Below are positions 23,786-31,890 of a DNA stretch of 47,233 nt, one piece after another. This DNA comes from Pseudonocardiales bacterium (GTDB lineage: Bacteria; Actinomycetota; Actinomycetes; Mycobacteriales; Pseudonocardiaceae). The position numbers were made by a program, and so were the translations under genes. Where the stretch lies: the NCBI GenBank assembly GCA_003244055.1, contig QHBZ01000196.1, positions 1-47,233 of the forward strand, written 5' to 3'. The notes beneath the pieces were generated by a model that was given only the letters and a program-made list of their open reading frames with translations, searched no databases and was not told where the DNA came from. Each line of letters starts with the position of its first letter. Position 1 is the stretch's first letter.

Positions 23786-24078
23786 TCTCGCTCAAGAATG
23801 GCGGCGGGATTCCTGTTCATTTCGGTGGGACAACACTCGCCCCTGAACGTGAACAGGACGAGTCCAGCAGCAGACGAGAAGATTGCGACCAACCCCACAG
23901 GGGACAGCCACTTTCTGAGGTGTTTGGCAATGCCGCACAGGTGGCGGCGCAGCGCGTCCACCTCATCGTCAGCTGTGGCCGGCCAGCGGTCGGACAGGGA
24001 CGCTGGTGCCCTCGCGCGGCGGGATCGGGCGCGTGGGGCCGCGGGTGGCTCTGTCGGGCTGCTATCCTCGCGACCCAT
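23782..24078 (-). CDS. Hypothetical single-span membrane protein containing repeat copy A
   Basis: A 98-residue frame from ATG at 24076-24078 (MGREDSSPTEPPAAPRARSR). The first 50 residues are Pro/Ala/Arg rich, then DDEVDALRRHLCGIAKHLRK precedes one hydrophobic span WLSPVGLVAIFSSAAGLVLF and a short tail. The span is encoded by dispersed repeat copy A. It overlaps the Ig-like gene start by 4 bp (GTGA), suggesting coupling, but there is no ribosome binding site and the start shares the palindrome CCATGG with the divergent DUF218 gene. It may be a real small gene or chance openness around the repeat. Confidence 0.35.
   Translation of the reverse strand: MGREDSSPTEPPAAPRARSRRARAPASLSDRWPATADDEVDALRRHLCGIAKHLRKWLSPVGLVAIFSSAAGLVLFTFRGECCPTEMNRNPAAILERE
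23824..23913 (-). repeat. Dispersed 90-bp element, copy A (upstream of the Ig-like gene)
   Basis: Read on the minus strand: AAGTGGCTGTCCCCTGTGGG near the start, TCGCAATC, then GTTCACGTTCAGG, with 45 nt from TGTGGGG to GTTCAC. It points toward the Ig-like gene, about 40 bp away. The element keeps an open frame for SPVGLVAIFSSAAGLVLFTF. Confidence 0.75.
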
Positions 24079-24682
24079 GGCGTTCGCGAGGATGTACTCA
24101 ATCCGGAGTCGAGCGGCAAAGGCATTAGTATTGACGATCCGGTCTGCGAGTGGTCGATACCGCGTAGCAGAAAATCCCGAAGAAATGCAGTGTGTTGTCG
24201 CCCTGGCTTTCGGATATCGCCGCGCTGGAGTAGCTCGAGAACCGGGACCGTGCAATGAGTACCTCGCCGCACTCACACTGGCCACAAGCAACGGTCGTCC
24301 TATCATTGCACAAGCCGAGATAGATCAAGCAATCCGCTCCTGTCGTCCGGGTGTGGGCGCCGCCCAGATAATCGGTCCCACTTTAAACTCGGAGCGATAT
24401 TTTGATACGCGCGAATGTGCAGTTCAGGCGCATTCCATCATGAGCGACTCTGGTTGGAAAACCGCCGCGCTGATAGCACATCCGCATCATCTCCCACGGG
24501 TACAAGCAGTCTTCGCGTCATACGGAATTGAGACCGCGACACCGCCTGACATTCGGGCGATCTGGGATCGCGAATCTAACCAACCGTGGACGCGTGGACC
24601 CCTTCGCTGGGCGATTCGGGAATTGTTCGCAATTTGGTTATATGAACGACGCGGCTGGCTACGGCTATCCTACCTGAAGTGA
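24077..24682 (+). CDS. DUF218/YdcF-like protein
   Basis: A 201-residue frame from ATG (MAFARMYSIRSRAAKALVLT). The core fits the DUF218 (ElyC/SanA/YdcF) fold: VVALAFGYRRAG, GPCNEYLAALTLA, GRPIIAQAEID, then FDTRECAVQAHSIMSDSGWK, TAALIAHPHHLPRVQAVFAS, YGIETATPPDI. The stretch 'T.E.A......W....LIxxPHHLPR' is the strongest match. DUF218 proteins are small redox- or envelope-related proteins of uncertain role; no membrane anchor is present here. Ribosome binding site is weak. The C-terminus ends YERRGWLRLSYLK. Confidence 0.6.
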   Translation: MAFARMYSIRSRAAKALVLTIRSASGRYRVAENPEEMQCVVALAFGYRRAGVAREPGPCNEYLAALTLATSNGRPIIAQAEIDQAIRSCRPGVGAAQIIGPTLNSERYFDTRECAVQAHSIMSDSGWKTAALIAHPHHLPRVQAVFASYGIETATPPDIRAIWDRESNQPWTRGPLRWAIRELFAIWLYERRGWLRLSYLK

Positions 24683-24697
24683 GGACCGACAGTAAGG

Positions 24698-25147
24698 CTA
24701 ATGTGGCGAAGGGACGCCAGTCGGGGATCCGGCAACGGCATGCCGGGCCGAGTCACCTTGCGGCAAGTCAAAAATGTAGCCAACCCCACGGACTGTCCGA
24801 ATACGAGTCGGTCTTTCAGTATCACTCTCGATCTTCGTACGAATCCGGCGGATGTGCACCTCCAAGTAGTTTCGTGCGTCCGACCGATCCGGACCCCATG
24901 CATTGTCCAGCAACGCGCGCCGGGTAACGACCCGACCGGCATTGTCCATCAACTGCTGCAGGATCACGAACTCCTTGTGCGGCAGGTGAACCGGTGTGCC
25001 CCGGACGAGGAGCCGGTGCCCATCGAGCTGTAGCTCCACGTCACCGATCCTCAGACTCCGTAGCCGGCCGAGCGTCTGGGGATCGACCGACAGGTAACGG
25101 CGTGGCTCCGACGTGTTCGTCTGCCCCCAGTTGCCGATCAACGACAT
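24698..25147 (-). CDS. Winged-helix DNA-binding protein (OmpR/PhoB type) without receiver domain
   Basis: From the ATG at 25145-25147 (GGAGG 8 nt upstream) 149 residues: MSLIGNWGQTNTSEPRRYLS, then a Trans_reg_C winged helix: LRSLRIGDVELQLDGHRLLV, VHLPHKEFVILQQLMDNAGR, VVTRRALLDNAWG, DARNYLEVHIRRIRTKIESD, RIRTVRGVGYIFD. The recognition helix and the C-terminal hairpin are intact. No phosphoacceptor domain or partner kinase is nearby, so it is an orphan effector. The frame is open further upstream through dispersed element copy B, which would add a hydrophobic N-terminal span; the internal ribosome binding site argues for 25147. It is a candidate regulator for the dispersed element family. Confidence 0.85.
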   Translation of the reverse strand: MSLIGNWGQTNTSEPRRYLSVDPQTLGRLRSLRIGDVELQLDGHRLLVRGTPVHLPHKEFVILQQLMDNAGRVVTRRALLDNAWGPDRSDARNYLEVHIRRIRTKIESDTERPTRIRTVRGVGYIFDLPQGDSARHAVAGSPTGVPSPH

Positions 25148-25743
25148 CAGCGAAACCTCCGAGACATCCGAGGGTCTCGCTGCATGCGATGGGCCCCGAT
25201 CACAATCGTGTAGTCCATCTTCACTCCCAATCCTGTCCTCGATCTCCGGGGTGGAGATCGGTGCCTCGTGTTTCACAGCAGGATGTTGCGTCCTGAAAGT
25301 GAACAGGAGGAGTCCTGCAGCCGACAAAAACATTGCGGCCAACCCCACTAGGGACGGCCACTTAGCTTAGCGACCCACTCACTGGCGACCCAGTACACTG
25401 GTCCACCGTTCTCATTTTCCGCTAGCTCGATTGTGCGTCCCCTGTTCATTTCTACGAAAGCTGCTGAGCCACCGGGCCCGCGTCTGCGGCCGCCCGATGT
25501 GCGGTGTTCACCCAAAGGCAAGCACCTCGCCATACCAAAGTAAGAGAAATCGGTCACTATCCACAGAACAGAGCGTGCACGCCGACCACACGACGGTGGA
25601 ATCACACCATTGGACAGTCAGGGTGACAGTGGATGAGCAGTCGAGCACATTCTGCTCTACAGTCCGTGAAAGATGCGAGCTGCTCCCAACCGTACACAAA
25701 GAGTGAAACCGACGAGCTCCCTGAAAACGGAGAACACACCAAC
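25148..25743. other. Gene-free interval between the winged-helix gene and the coiled-coil gene
   Basis: It contains the leader of the winged-helix gene with repeat copy B (25275-25363), and then about 380 bp with no recognised gene. A minus-strand frame ending in copy B (VEMNRGRTIELAENENGGPV, ending SEWVAKLSGRP) is open but unrecognised. Promoters for the divergent genes should lie here. Confidence 0.4.
25275..25363 (-). repeat. Dispersed 90-bp element, copy B (upstream of the winged-helix gene)
   Basis: Minus-strand reading: AAGTGGCCGTCCCTAGTGGG, CCGCAATG, then GTTCACTTTCAGGA; spacing TGTGGGG-equivalent to GTTCAC is 45 nt. It is about 128 bp upstream of the ATG at 25147 and co-oriented. It encodes SLVGLAAMFLSAAGLLLFTF in the conserved frame. 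Confidence 0.8.
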
Positions 25744-26421
25744 ATGGCAGCCCAGACCATCGACGCACTCCACGAGCGTCGCGAGCAGTTAAATGACCAG
25801 CTGAAAGCCCTGCGATCCCAACACGCGTATATCTCGCGGGATGTGCAGCTGGCTGAAACTCGCTGGCGCGCGGCCCTCGCGGAGGGGCAGGACGCCGACC
25901 TTCTCGCCGAACGACGCAGACAACGGGAGGCCGGATTGCAACAGACATCATGGGCGATCGAGAGGATCCGAACGCGGGTTGCTGAGACGGAGGCCGAGAT
26001 TCGCCAACGGGCATCCCACTCCTCCCTCGACCGGGATCTCCTGCAGTTCCTCGCCGACCTGCAGAGCTACGACGAATGCCGGGCGCAGCTCGACGGTGCC
26101 CACCAGGCCGCGATCGACAAGATCGCCAACATCGCCAAGGAGCTGCACGAACTGGTCTGGACGGCGCGCCAGCGTCACGACGAACTCAACACGCGCGCGC
26201 GGAACCTGCGCGCCACCGCAGGGCAACTTGACCGCCCTGACGTCACCGTTCCGGAACCCCGCAGCTGGTCAAAGCCGATCGAGCAGGCACTACGCGGTAC
26301 CGGCGCACCGTGGCGGGCATACCTGACCTCGACGCAGAACCGCGCTCCGGAACCCTTTGCTCGTGAGCTCGGTGTCGCGGCGGCGGCCGCGCTTGTCGTG
26401 CGCCGTCAGACGATGCGCTGA
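25744..26421 (+). CDS. Coiled-coil protein of unknown function
   Basis: From the ATG at 25744 (MAAQTIDALHERREQLNDQL; GGAGA about 10 nt upstream) 225 residues. The first 175 are almost entirely charged helix with heptad character: REQLNDQLKALRSQHAYISR, LLAERRRQREAGLQQTSWAI, RIRTRVAETEAEIRQR, KIANIAKELHELVWTARQRH. The end is more mixed (APWRAYLTSTQNR, ELGVAAAAALVVRR). No signal peptide or membrane span. It could be a structural or phage/plasmid-type accessory protein; the sequence gives no function. Confidence 0.7.
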   Translation: MAAQTIDALHERREQLNDQLKALRSQHAYISRDVQLAETRWRAALAEGQDADLLAERRRQREAGLQQTSWAIERIRTRVAETEAEIRQRASHSSLDRDLLQFLADLQSYDECRAQLDGAHQAAIDKIANIAKELHELVWTARQRHDELNTRARNLRATAGQLDRPDVTVPEPRSWSKPIEQALRGTGAPWRAYLTSTQNRAPEPFARELGVAAAAALVVRRQTMR

Positions 26422-26807
26422 TCCCGACTGGGCGCGCCCTGCGGGCTCGCTTGAGACTTTCATGAGCGCGGCACCGGACCGTCCAGCTACCGCAGCGCTG
26501 CAAGGATGACCCGATGGGGCGGTTGTTGACCAGTACCTCAACCAGCCACTAATTCTTATCTGAAGACTGATGAAAAAATTGCCATAAGCTGAAGAAGCTG
26601 TCTCTTGTGGGGCTCATCGTAATCTCCTCTTCGATTTTCTCACCTCTCCCGTTCATCTTGCGGAGGCAGGATCTCGCTCCGTGAAATCGACGCGCACGGG
26701 ATTACGATCCATGCCCGGGCGCTCCCCCCACCTCCCAGATGGACCCCGTACAGGGGCTCTTCGATGCTCGATGACCGAATGAGCCACAACGTGGCGAGAG
26801 GCAGGAC
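26422..26807. other. Intergenic region upstream of the glycosylation island
   Basis: No gene seen. It is AT-richer than its surroundings around 26540-26660 and contains repeat copy D (26592-26681). A GAGAGGCAGGAC site precedes the GT2 start. Confidence 0.5.
26592..26681 (+). repeat. Dispersed 90-bp element, copy D (upstream of the GT2 gene)
   Basis: Plus strand: AAGAAGCTGTCTCTTGTGGG, TCGTAATC, then GTTCATCTTGCGGAGGCA; 45 nt from TGTGGGG to GTTCAT. It is about 127 bp upstream of the GT2 ATG and co-oriented. The conserved frame reads LSLVGLIVISSS then PFILRRQDLAP and stops, so here it would be a stand-alone leader of about 25 residues from the GTG. Confidence 0.75.
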
Positions 26808-27854
26808 ATGCTGTTATCGGTCGTCGTCCCATGCTATGACGAGCAGGATGCGTTGCCCGACCTGGTCGACCAGTTGTTCTCGACGCTGGAGGCGGCGGAC
26901 GTCGATATCGAGATCGTACTCGTCGATGACGGCAGTCGTGACGGCACACGCCAGTCGATTCAGCGGCTGAGCGAGCAGGATCCCCGAGTCACCTACGTCT
27001 CCTTCAGCCGAAACTTCGTCAAGGAATCCGCGATGCTGGCCGGCTTGGTCTACGCCCGCGGCGACGCGGTCGTCCTCATGGACGCCGACCTCCAGCACCC
27101 TCCGCGCCTCATACTCGAGATGCTGGCGTTGCACCGGCAAGGGTACGATCAGGTGGTCGCGCGCCGGACGCGCGAAGGTGAAGGTTTCGGTCGGACCTTG
27201 CTGGCGCGCTTGTACTACCGGGTCGTGAACTCCCTCGTTGACGTGAACATGGAGGACGGCGTCGGCGACTTCCGACTTCTCAGCCGCCGCGCAGTGGACG
27301 CGCAGTGGACGCGCTGCTTCAAATGGGCGAGTACAGCCGCTTCTCGAAGGGCTTGTTCTCCTGGATCGGATTCTCGGTCGCCAGTCGATTACGAAAATAT
27401 CACCCGGCAGGGCGGAGGGGCGAGCAAGTGGTCTTTCCGCCGGTTGCTCAACTACGGCATCGACGGGATCATGTCGTTCAACGCCGCCCCGCTGCGCCTG
27501 TCCGTATATCTCGGCGCGGCCGTGACGATGCTATCGGTCGCATACGTGATCTTCCTTGTCATCGCAGGCCTGATCCAGGGCATCACGGTTCCTGGCTACA
27601 TCACACTCGTCGTGGCGGTCCTCGGCCTCGGTGGTCTTCAACTGCTTTTTCTCGGCGTGATCGGCGAATATGTCGGTCGCATCTACTACGAGACTAAACA
27701 GCGACCGCACTTCATCGTGGCCGAGACCAGCCACGTGACCGGGCCTCCAACTGCGGTGACTCGCACCCGCGCACACCCCCTCAGGATGCGCGTCACCAAC
27801 GGTAGCGTCCGGCACACAGACATGCCCGACAGGATGCCGGATTTCACGTCGTGA
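26808..27854 (+). CDS. GT2 glycosyltransferase (GtrB/DPM type) with an internal frame-scrambled segment
   Basis: A 348-residue membrane glycosyltransferase that should load a sugar onto a polyprenyl phosphate. Residues 1-165: GT-A domain with SVVVPCYDEQDALPDLVDQL, VLVDDGSRDGT and the DxD in LMDADLQHPP, then EDGVGDFRLLSRRAVDA. Residues about 225-290: two membrane helices. Residues 165-191 (QWTRCFKWASTAASRR and on) are out of frame: the neighbouring frame gives the expected LLQMGEYSRFSKGLFSWIGF. The cause is an 11-bp duplication at 27291-27312; frame is regained near 27382 before VDYENITRQGG. The loss of the conserved RFxKGLFSWxG loop probably impairs activity. TGATG overlap with the next gene. 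Confidence 0.85.
   Translation: MLLSVVVPCYDEQDALPDLVDQLFSTLEAADVDIEIVLVDDGSRDGTRQSIQRLSEQDPRVTYVSFSRNFVKESAMLAGLVYARGDAVVLMDADLQHPPRLILEMLALHRQGYDQVVARRTREGEGFGRTLLARLYYRVVNSLVDVNMEDGVGDFRLLSRRAVDAQWTRCFKWASTAASRRACSPGSDSRSPVDYENITRQGGGASKWSFRRLLNYGIDGIMSFNAAPLRLSVYLGAAVTMLSVAYVIFLVIAGLIQGITVPGYITLVVAVLGLGGLQLLFLGVIGEYVGRIYYETKQRPHFIVAETSHVTGPPTAVTRTRAHPLRMRVTNGSVRHTDMPDRMPDFTS
27291..27312 (+). repeat. 11-bp tandem duplication inside the GT2 gene
   Basis: GCAGTGGACGC occurs twice head to tail (27291-27301 and 27302-27312). Eleven bases shift the frame by two; a change near 27380 shifts it back. Confidence 0.9.
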
Positions 27855-28333
27855 TGCCATTACGCCTCCACCTGCCACCACACGCCAGCAGGTTCGCGGT
27901 GGCTGGTGCAATCAACACCGGTGTCTACTACGGCCTGTACCTGCTCCTACATACGGTCCTGCCGTACCTCGCCGCGCACCTGATCGCGATCTTCATCGCG
28001 ATGGTCGGCTCCTTCTTCCTGAACTGCCACTGGACCTTCCAGACCCCACCGACATGGCGCAAATTCGCTCTCTTCCCGCTGACGAACGCGACGAACTACA
28101 TCGTCACAACCCTGGGCGTCGTCGTGCTCGTCGAGTGGTTCGGCGTCGACGAACGCGTGGCACCACTCCTCGCAGCGGTCGCCGCCATCCCGGTTACGTT
28201 CGTACTCTCACGGCGGGTACTCACAGGCCCTCACAGGCCGAGTCGGTTGCGCCCGTTGCACCGGGGACACGTCCTGATGCGGGGTAAGACGGTGTTGCTC
28301 ATCCCCTCACCCTGGCCTTGGTCCTCGACCTGA
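27854..28333 (+). CDS. GtrA-family membrane protein
   Basis: About 159 residues from the ATG at 27854, which overlaps the GT2 stop (TGATG). Four membrane helices: FAVAGAINTGVYYGLYLLLH, YLAAHLIAIFIAMVGSFFLN, ATNYIVTTLGVVVLVEWF and VAPLLAAVAAIPVTFVLSRR. The HWTF motif after helix 2 (NCHWTFQ) and the final FVLSRRxxF-like end fit GtrA/DPMS_2, proteins thought to flip or hold polyprenyl-linked sugars. Normal family end is at SRRVLTG; the last 30 residues (RPLHRGHVLMRGKTVLLIPS) are atypical. It probably works with the adjacent GT2. Confidence 0.88.
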   Translation: MPLRLHLPPHASRFAVAGAINTGVYYGLYLLLHTVLPYLAAHLIAIFIAMVGSFFLNCHWTFQTPPTWRKFALFPLTNATNYIVTTLGVVVLVEWFGVDERVAPLLAAVAAIPVTFVLSRRVLTGPHRPSRLRPLHRGHVLMRGKTVLLIPSPWPWSST

Positions 28334-28348
28334 GAAGTGTGACCCTCG

Positions 28349-28553
28349 ATGCTGGTGATCCTTTATCTCCTGTTGTCGTTCCTGGCGGCGCTCGTCATCG
28401 TCCAACGTGTCTTCGCCGAGTTCCCCATCTTCGTGCGGCTCGTCGGAGCCTTCGCGGTCAGCATCGTGCTCACCGGCTGGGTGAACTTCGCTGCGGGATG
28501 GCTGATCCACAGCCTCGGTCGCAGCGACGCAACGTTATGGCGCCTTCGTCGCG
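28349..28553 (+). pseudogene. N-terminal part of the following GT-C-like protein, separated by a frameshift
   Basis: From ATG the frame gives MLVILYLLLSFLAALVIVQR, then FAEFPIFVRLVGAFAVSIVL and TGWVNFAAGWLIHSLGRSDA: two membrane helices that fit the start of the next gene. Near 28535 the frame changes; the alternative frame continues YGAFVAMGANALII into the 28554 gene. One base difference would join them. Confidence 0.65.
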
Positions 28554-30533
28554 ATGGGAGCCAACGCGTTGATCATCGGACTAGGTCGGCGGGAATTCCG
28601 GCGCGCCGCATTCCGCGTACAGCCGCTCGCGATACTAGGCGTCGGTTCGGCCTTGGCGTTGTCCGGCTGGGTGATGCACACGCGCCTGTCCGGCGAGCCG
28701 CTCACGGTCGCAAACAACACGTGGGCAGACACCGCACTCCACATCGGCATTGCGCGATCGTTCTCCGAAGGAGACAACTTCCCGCCTGCGCTCCCGGTAT
28801 TCAGCGGGGAGACGATCCGCTACCACTTCGGGTTCGACTTCTACGCCGGCGCGCTCGAACGGATGGGACTGCCGATCGAATGGGCGTTCAATTTGCCCGG
28901 CGCGCTGGGATTCACCGCGATTATGGTACTTGTCTTCGAGTTCGCATACTACCTCTGGCGGCGGATTTCGATCGGCGTCATCGCTGTGGTTCTCTTCGCA
29001 ACCAACGGCTCACTCGCCTTCCTCCGCTACTTCAGCAGCTACCCTTCGGTAATCGAGGCACTGAAGCCCTCGAACTGGTGGAATCACGGCCAGTACTTGG
29101 CGACCGCTCCGTATCAGAGTGGCGAGCCGATATCGATCTTCTGGACGCTGAACCCCTACCTCAACCAGACCCACCTCATCGTGTCGATGGTCGTCGCACT
29201 GTTCGTCGGCTATGGCCTACTCCGGCATCTGCGCGGGCCCGGCGGTATCGCTGGGCATCCCCTTGACGCGTTTGCGGACGAGAACCATCGCCTGCCCCTC
29301 ACTCGGGAGCGCGCCTTAGCCCTCGGTCTGCTCTCGGGAGCAGGATTCTGGCTCAACGGGATTGTCTTCGTGGCGTCCATGATCTTCTTCTGTGTGCTCC
29401 TCTATCTCTACAGCGGTCACCTGCGGAGAGTGGCTGTGCTCACCGTCGTGCTGGTGTCGGGGTCAGTGACCCTGTTTGTGGTGGGCGCGTTCGAGCAGAG
29501 CGACGGGATCCGCAAGGTGGCGCTACTGCTGCTGATCGGCGTTCTCGTGCTGTTGGGACCCGTTCGCGAGTCGCTGCCATTCTTCGCCACCGCGAGTGTC
29601 GCCGCGCTCCCCCAGATGATCTGGCTCAATGGCGGTCTCGGCACGAAGGGCGTACTCAGCTTCCACAACGGCTACCTCGTCGACAACTTCCGCTTCCAGA
29701 ACCCTGCGTCGTACCTGGATTTCGTCACCTACTGGTGGCTCAACCTCGGTCTTGTCGTCCCGCTCGTCGTCCTGGCGGCCGTCGTCGGGCGCAGAGCCGA
29801 CCGCAAACTGCTAGTGGCCATCATGGCGATCTTCGCCTTCGGCAACGTCGTGGCCGTCGGCCTCGATATCGGCGGACACGGCCACAAGGTCTTCAACCTG
29901 TGGGAGGTCCTGGTCAACCTCTTCGCCGCCTACACCCTCGTCTTCGGGGCACGCATGCTGTGGCACGGTCTCCCGGTGCGGAACCGGCGACTAGGCCTCC
30001 TCGCGGGACGCGGCATCGCCGTCGCGGTAGTCCCGGCGGCTTGCATCGTCCTGGTGCTTTCCGGGCTCCTCGACTTCATGACACTCAAGAACGACTCCCG
30101 ATTCGGGGTGTTCGGCAGCGACTGGCAGCCTGCTATCAGCTGGATCGAGAACAACACGAGCCGGGACTCGGTGTTCCTCACCGCGTACGACGACGTCTAC
30201 ACGATCCCCACGCTCGCTGGCCGGTCCGTGTACTTCGGTGGGTTCTCTGGCTGGTCTGAGGGCATGGGATACGACATCATGTCGCGGGAGCGGAGGATCG
30301 CGAGCATCTACTCCGCACCGGATCAGGCAGCGGCCTGTGAGCGCATGCGAGGCACCGGCGTCGACTACATCCAGGTCGGTGACGGGGAGACCAAACCCGA
30401 TCGCTTCCCGCAGCGCAACCCTCATCTTTTCCCGGGGAATTTCATCCGCGTCTACTCGGATGCCCACTTCTCCTACTACGACGTCAGAGCGTCCTGCAAG
30501 ACCGGCACGATTACGGGGAGCAGAGGAACCTGA
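28554..30533 (+). CDS. Large multi-span membrane protein, GT-C glycosyltransferase-like
   Basis: At least 659 residues, longer if the upstream frame is joined. Many membrane helices in the first 470 residues, then a C-terminal soluble domain. The first loop carries NTWADTALHIGIARSFSEGD and RYHFGFDFYAGALERMGLP, resembling the acidic first loop of GT-C enzymes. The C-terminal part has WIENNTSRDSVFLTAY, then TLAGRSVYFGGFSGW and GVDYIQVGD. The minus-strand protein at 32787-34688 has the same layout (WADFGLHSAIISHF; LAGRSAVLGYTGWLYSYN; PDYLLVG), so the two are paralogues. A polyprenyl-phosphate-sugar-dependent transferase of the envelope is inferred. ATG at 28554 is probably internal to the original gene. 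Confidence 0.75.
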   Translation: MGANALIIGLGRREFRRAAFRVQPLAILGVGSALALSGWVMHTRLSGEPLTVANNTWADTALHIGIARSFSEGDNFPPALPVFSGETIRYHFGFDFYAGALERMGLPIEWAFNLPGALGFTAIMVLVFEFAYYLWRRISIGVIAVVLFATNGSLAFLRYFSSYPSVIEALKPSNWWNHGQYLATAPYQSGEPISIFWTLNPYLNQTHLIVSMVVALFVGYGLLRHLRGPGGIAGHPLDAFADENHRLPLTRERALALGLLSGAGFWLNGIVFVASMIFFCVLLYLYSGHLRRVAVLTVVLVSGSVTLFVVGAFEQSDGIRKVALLLLIGVLVLLGPVRESLPFFATASVAALPQMIWLNGGLGTKGVLSFHNGYLVDNFRFQNPASYLDFVTYWWLNLGLVVPLVVLAAVVGRRADRKLLVAIMAIFAFGNVVAVGLDIGGHGHKVFNLWEVLVNLFAAYTLVFGARMLWHGLPVRNRRLGLLAGRGIAVAVVPAACIVLVLSGLLDFMTLKNDSRFGVFGSDWQPAISWIENNTSRDSVFLTAYDDVYTIPTLAGRSVYFGGFSGWSEGMGYDIMSRERRIASIYSAPDQAAACERMRGTGVDYIQVGDGETKPDRFPQRNPHLFPGNFIRVYSDAHFSYYDVRASCKTGTITGSRGT

Positions 30534-30590
30534 ACTGCTGACGCCGCCGTTTTCAGGCCTCCGCTACCCGGCATTATTAGCACCATCCGC

Positions 30591-30670
30591 AGCGTTATCT
30601 TGTGGGTTCGTTTCAATCCCTCCCTCAGCTTCTGGACACCTTCCCTTCACCTTCGGAATGCAGTGTCCCA
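30591..30670 (+). repeat. Dispersed element, copy E (at the start of the PIG-V-like gene)
   Basis: Plus strand: GCGTTATCTTGTGGGTTCG, TTCAATC, then CTTCACCTTCGGAATGCA. The spacing is 44 nt because one G of TGTGGGG is missing. It ends at the proposed start of the next gene. The conserved frame reads LSCGFVSIPPSASGHLPFTF. Confidence 0.6.
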
Positions 30671-30672
30671 TC

Positions 30673-31863
30673 ATGAAGTCACGCGCGGGACTCGACGTTG
30701 AGGATCTGGATTATCAACGTTCATCGCAGCCCGCTCAGCAGCACTCCGCGCGGAGTCTACTCTGGCGTCTGGTACTGCTCTGCGCCAGCATTCGAATACT
30801 ACTTGAGGCCATCGGTTTGGTCTCACTCAAGTTCCATGGCCAGCCGGTCTGGACGAACGCGCTCAATCTGTGGAACCAGTGGGACGCGCCGCATTACCTC
30901 CGGCTCGCCGAGGTAGGTTACGTCCAGCTACCACACCCACCCAACACCGAGGATCCGTTCTTTATCGTTTTCTTCCCGTTCTTCCCTCTTGCAGTGCATA
31001 TCATCTCTATCGCCGTCCAGAACCTCGTGTTGTCCGCGCTCATCGTGTCTTTCTCAGCGAGCGTGGGAGCTGGCTACTTCCTCTTCCGGATGGTCGCCCT
31101 CGACGCCGACGAAGCCGCGGCGTGGCGGGCGGTGCTCCTGCTTTTTTCCTTCCCTACCGCGTACTTCCTCGCCGCACCGTACAGCGAGGCGCTGTGTCTG
31201 GTCGCCGTGCTCGCCTCCGTCTACGGTGCGCGGACCGGCGCCTGGGCGAGAGCCGGAGTCGCCGGAGCGCTGGCGACAGGCACCCGCGTGACGAGCATCG
31301 CGCTAGCACCGGCCCTCCTCGCAGAAGCATTCAACAGAAAGGACGGCAGATCAGGAGTCCGCGGTCAAGTCCACAAGCTTGCGTGCATCTCTTTCTCTGC
31401 GGCGGGCCTCTTGACGTATCTGGCGATCAATCAGGTCGTTTACGGCGACCCGATGTGGTTCCTTAAGGTGCAACGTGTACACTGGATGCAGCACATAGTC
31501 CCTCCGTGGCAGCCAGTGCAGGAAGCGATCACCTCGCTACTGGCAGGGGCCAACGACTTCACGTTCACCTTCATCTATGTCGGACGCGTTGCGGGAGTCC
31601 TAGTCGCGTTGCCGGGCCTCTTAATAGCGGTGAGGCGCTTGCGGCTGCCGGATGTGCTGTATGGATGGACGAGTTTCATCCTCATCCTGTCGACGTCGTG
31701 GTTGATCGCCCTCCCGCGTTATCTGCTCGTTCTGTATCCGCTTTTCGTCGTCGGTGCGCGACTCAGTCGCTCACCCCGGGTGTTGATCCCGCTAGTCTTC
31801 GCAGGCGTGGCGCTCCAGGGGTGGCTGATGTGGCGCTACTCGGTTGGCTACTGGACCTTCTGA
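30673..31863 (+). CDS. PIG-V-like mannosyltransferase family membrane protein
   Basis: About 396 residues from the ATG at 30673. Hallmarks of the PIG-V/GPI mannosyltransferase 2 family: WNQWDAPHYLRLAEVGY in the first loop and FIVFFPFFPLAVHI after it, then FPTAYFLAAPYSEALCLVA and a total of about nine helices (LPGLLIAVRRL, LYGWTSFILILSTSWLIALP). In actinobacteria such proteins transfer mannose from polyprenyl-phosphate-mannose to lipids or glycans outside the membrane. No ribosome binding site is visible and the start abuts repeat copy E; a start further in is possible, since the first 35 residues are hydrophilic and variable. Confidence 0.8.
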   Translation: MKSRAGLDVEDLDYQRSSQPAQQHSARSLLWRLVLLCASIRILLEAIGLVSLKFHGQPVWTNALNLWNQWDAPHYLRLAEVGYVQLPHPPNTEDPFFIVFFPFFPLAVHIISIAVQNLVLSALIVSFSASVGAGYFLFRMVALDADEAAAWRAVLLLFSFPTAYFLAAPYSEALCLVAVLASVYGARTGAWARAGVAGALATGTRVTSIALAPALLAEAFNRKDGRSGVRGQVHKLACISFSAAGLLTYLAINQVVYGDPMWFLKVQRVHWMQHIVPPWQPVQEAITSLLAGANDFTFTFIYVGRVAGVLVALPGLLIAVRRLRLPDVLYGWTSFILILSTSWLIALPRYLLVLYPLFVVGARLSRSPRVLIPLVFAGVALQGWLMWRYSVGYWTF

Positions 31864-31890
31864 GAACCTCGCCGCGACGGACGGGCAAGG

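Noticed and set aside
30238-30672. A longer start for the PIG-V-like gene at 30238
   Set aside because: That extension lies inside the preceding GT-C-like gene on the same strand and reads as low-complexity Arg/Ser/Pro sequence.
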